The notes under the pieces are model-generated. The model searched no databases and was not told where the DNA came from. It saw only the letters and a program-made list of their open reading frames with translations. Position numbers and translations under genes: made by a program. Of a stretch of DNA of 64,000 nucleotides, positions 61,489 to 64,000 are shown piece by piece (position 1 is the first letter of the stretch; every line of letters starts with the position of its first letter). Source of the stretch: Cellulomonas hominis (GTDB lineage: Bacteria > Actinomycetota > Actinomycetes > Actinomycetales > Cellulomonadaceae); assembly GCF_014201095.1 (NCBI RefSeq), contig NZ_JACHDN010000001.1:2108001-2172000 (forward strand), read 5' to 3'.

Positions 61489-64000
61489 ATGAACATCACC
61501 AAGATCACCCAGCTCGCCGGTGTGCGGTACCTGCTCAACACGGTCGCCACCGGTGATCGCCCGTCGACCGCTCAGGGCGGGATGAGCGCCTACTACACCG
61601 CGGCCGGCACCCCGCCGGGGCGGTGGTGGGGCGCGGGCGCCGCGGCGATCGGGCTGAGCGCCGGGCAGCCGGTCACCCACGACGGCGCCGAGGCGCTGTT
61701 CTCCCGGTTCGCGCACCCGATCACCGGCGCACGGCTCGGGCAGACCTCGGTGCAGCTGCACACGGCGCGCGAGCAGGTCTCGGCCAACACCGTCTCCGGG
61801 TTCGACCTGACCTTCCGGATCCCGAAGTCCGTCTCGGTGCTGTGGGGCACCGCGGACGAGGCCACGCAGGTCGCGATCCTGGCCGCGCACCACGAGGCGA
61901 TCGATCAGGCGCTGTCCTGGGTGCAAGACGAGGTGCTGTGCACCAGATCCGGACGCGGCGGGGTGGTGTCGTCCCCCGTGGTCGGGATGGTCGCTGCCCG
62001 GTTCGACCACTGGGACACCCGCGAGGGCGACCCGCACCTGCACTCGCACGTCGTGGTCGCCAACCGGGTGCAGCGCGCCGCGGACGGCAAGTGGATGACC
62101 GTCGACGGCGCGAGCCTGTACCGGTCGGCGGTGGCCGCGTCCGAGCTGCACGAGAACGTGCTGCTCGACGTGCTGCACGAGCGCCTTGGCCTGACGTTCA
62201 CCGAACGGGCGCGGACCACCTCCCGGGCCACGAAGTCCGTGGTGCTGGACGTCGACGGGGTCCCGGCCGAGGTCGTCGAGAAGTTCTCCGCCCGGGCCGC
62301 GCAGATCCAGCAGGTGGAGCGCGACCTGGTCGCGGCGTGGTCCGCCGAGCACGACGGGCGTGCCCCCGGGCGACGGGACATGGACCGCATCCACCAGAAG
62401 GCGTGGGCGGCCACCCGGCGGCCGAAGGACAAGACCCCGCGCCCGCTCGGTGAGCTGGTCGCCGCCTGGCGCGAGCAGCTGCGCACGCTCGGGCACGACC
62501 CGGCCGCGATCGTGGCCGGCGCGACCGGCCACGACCGGCAGGTCGTGGCCGCCGATCGCGTCCGCGCCGACGCCCCGGCCGTCGAGACGTTCGCCCGGCG
62601 CCTGCTCGAGCAGGCGCGCCGCACCAGCCCGGGCGCCGCCCGCGCGCCCCGGGCCGGCGACCTCGAGGACGACCCGGAGTCGACCGTGCTGCGCGAGCGC
62701 GCGGTCGCCCAGGTCGTCGACGGGGCCTTGTCGTCGCGGGCGACGTGGTCGCGGGCGAACCTGCGCGCCGAGGCCGAGCGGCTGACCAGGATGGTGCGCT
62801 GCGCCCGGGGTGAGCGAGCGGCGCTCATCGACGCGATCACCGACCTGGCCGTGGCCGAGTGCGTTCCCCTCACCCCGCAGCGGTACGCCCTGCCCGAGGC
62901 CGGGCGCGACGACCCGCGCGTGGCCCGCACCACCGCCGCGGCGGGCATGGACGACCCGCTCGCGCGCCGGTTCACCCACCGCCGCGTGCTGGACGCCGAG
63001 GCCTGCCTGCGCCACCTGGCCACCGCCCCGGGGCAGAGCGCCCCCCACGTGCCGGAGGCGACCGCCCGCGCGGTGCTCGACCAGGTGCGCACCCCGCACC
63101 CGCTCGCCGAGGACCAGGCCGCCGCCCTGGCAGCGACCACCGACCCGGCCACGATCACCGCGGTGGTCGGCCCGGCCGGCACCGGCAAGACCACCACGAT
63201 GGCAGCCGTGCGCTCCTGCTGGGAGGCCGAGCACGGCCCCGGCACCGTCGTCGGCCTGGCGACCTCCGCCCGCGCCGCGGCCGAGCTGTCCGCGGCGCTC
63301 GGGGTCCAGGTGCACACCGTGGCCAAGATGCTCTGGGAGACCAGCCCGGGCGGCCTGGCCGCCCGGGCCGAACGCCGCGAGAACGCCGCTCGGATGGCCG
63401 CGCGGCGCTCCCCCAGGGCGCAGGCCGCCGGCGCGCGCCTGCTCACCCAGGTCGACGCGGACGCCGCGACCTACCAGGTCCGGCCCGGGCAGCTGGTGAT
63501 CATCGACGAGGCCTCCATGACCGGCACCTTCGACCTGGCCCAGCTCGCCCGCCAGGTCGAGGCCGCCGGCGCCAAGATGCTGCTGGTCGGCGACCCCGCC
63601 CAGCTCGACGCGCCCGCCGCCGGCGGCATGCTCGGCTGGCTGGACCGCACCGGGCACGCCACCGGCCTGACCTCCGTGTGGCGGTTCCACGAGAAGTGGG
63701 AGGCCGAGGCGTCCCTCGCGCTGCGCACCGGTGACGTCCAGGGGCTCGTCGAGTACGAGGAAGCCGGCCGGCTGCGCGGCGGCAGCACCGAGGACATGCT
63801 CGAGTCCGCCTACAGTGCCGTCCTGACCGCCAGGGCCGAGGGTCGCTCCGCGATCTTGATCGCCGCGACCAACGACCAGGTCGACGAGCTCAACACCCGC
63901 TTCACCCTCGACCGGCGCGCCGCCGGCGACGTCGACACCACTGTCCTGGTCCCGCTGCGCGGATCCGCGGACGCCGGCGTCGGAGAGGTCATCCTGGCCC
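61489..64000 (+). CDS. MobF-family relaxase/helicase (TraA/TrwC-like), runs off window
   Basis: 837 codons in the window with no stop; start ATG 61489 (GTG 61474 also possible). The N-terminal TrwC relaxase domain (about 1-330) has paired Tyr (SAYYTAAG, residues 35-36) and the HUH metal site with His174, His183, His185 and His187 in HWDTREGDPHLHSH. A UvrD-like helicase domain starts with Walker A VGPAGTGKTTTM near residue 562, then VIIDEASMTGT and LLVGDPAQLDA. It nicks oriT and unwinds DNA for conjugative transfer. Confidence 0.9.
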   Translation, partial: MNITKITQLAGVRYLLNTVATGDRPSTAQGGMSAYYTAAGTPPGRWWGAGAAAIGLSAGQPVTHDGAEALFSRFAHPITGARLGQTSVQLHTAREQVSANTVSGFDLTFRIPKSVSVLWGTADEATQVAILAAHHEAIDQALSWVQDEVLCTRSGRGGVVSSPVVGMVAARFDHWDTREGDPHLHSHVVVANRVQRAADGKWMTVDGASLYRSAVAASELHENVLLDVLHERLGLTFTERARTTSRATKSVVLDVDGVPAEVVEKFSARAAQIQQVERDLVAAWSAEHDGRAPGRRDMDRIHQKAWAATRRPKDKTPRPLGELVAAWREQLRTLGHDPAAIVAGATGHDRQVVAADRVRADAPAVETFARRLLEQARRTSPGAARAPRAGDLEDDPESTVLRERAVAQVVDGALSSRATWSRANLRAEAERLTRMVRCARGERAALIDAITDLAVAECVPLTPQRYALPEAGRDDPRVARTTAAAGMDDPLARRFTHRRVLDAEACLRHLATAPGQSAPHVPEATARAVLDQVRTPHPLAEDQAAALAATTDPATITAVVGPAGTGKTTTMAAVRSCWEAEHGPGTVVGLATSARAAAELSAALGVQVHTVAKMLWETSPGGLAARAERRENAARMAARRSPRAQAAGARLLTQVDADAATYQVRPGQLVIIDEASMTGTFDLAQLARQVEAAGAKMLLVGDPAQLDAPAAGGMLGWLDRTGHATGLTSVWRFHEKWEAEASLALRTGDVQGLVEYEEAGRLRGGSTEDMLESAYSAVLTARAEGRSAILIAATNDQVDELNTRFTLDRRAAGDVDTTVLVPLRGSADAGVGEVILA

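Noticed and set aside
1..64000. CRISPR array
   Set aside because: No regularly spaced repeat of the needed length was seen anywhere; the repeats found are IS copies, operators or hairpins.

Overview
The window is high-GC actinobacterial DNA, probably from the order Micrococcales (Cellulomonas or Cellulosimicrobium-like by gene style). This rests on GC-rich codon usage, GTG starts, ATGA/GTGA overlaps, ANTAR proteins, a class F sortase, a YibE/F protein and an NlpC/P60 gene behind a c-di-AMP riboswitch. No genus is proven.

Bases 1-10,457 look like chromosomal backbone: a ROK repressor end, an Rv0785-type FAD oxidoreductase, a DUF4397 surface protein, a class F sortase, an ECF sigma/anti-sigma pair, and a lipoprotein/HlyD/MacB-type ABC export operon. 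A tRNA-Arg(ACG) at 10,458 closes this part and looks like an integration site, because a phage-type regulator reads into it and mosaic DNA follows.

Bases 10,531-16,268 are a scrapyard. They hold a clipped replication-type HTH gene and a dead ietAS (AAA ATPase/subtilase) toxin-antitoxin or defence module. Its subtilase lost its catalytic serine. Its ATPase was hit by two insertion sequences, and removing both with their target duplications restores one open frame of 322 codons.

Bases 16,269-36,400 and 40,421-51,642 form a copper and heavy-metal island. It holds a two-component system, CcdA/thioredoxin-like genes, DUF305 and DUF2933 proteins, a Cys-rich peptide, a multicopper oxidase, a cupredoxin-CopA-YHS fusion, CopB, CsoR, an ArsR/P1B-ATPase pair, two divergent lgt genes, lnt, and three cell-wall hydrolases (M23, VanY-like, NlpC/P60). 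Two CsoR-type palindromes sit before copA and copB. A second signal, two CTT[C/G]ATC-like heptamers spaced 4 bp (11-bp period), recurs at eight intergenic places and probably marks the regulon of the island's OmpR-type regulator. A lone mrpA (fused A/B) interrupts the island at 36.9-39.9 kb without the rest of its operon.

Bases 51,643-64,000 are mobile DNA. They contain two identical IS3-family copies, one nested inside a third IS3-type element, an IS110 element, a second copy of the 14.5-kb IS3 element, an RHH/MazF toxin-antitoxin pair, ANTAR regulators and the start of a MobF relaxase that runs off the window. The end of the window therefore belongs to a conjugative or mobilisable element.
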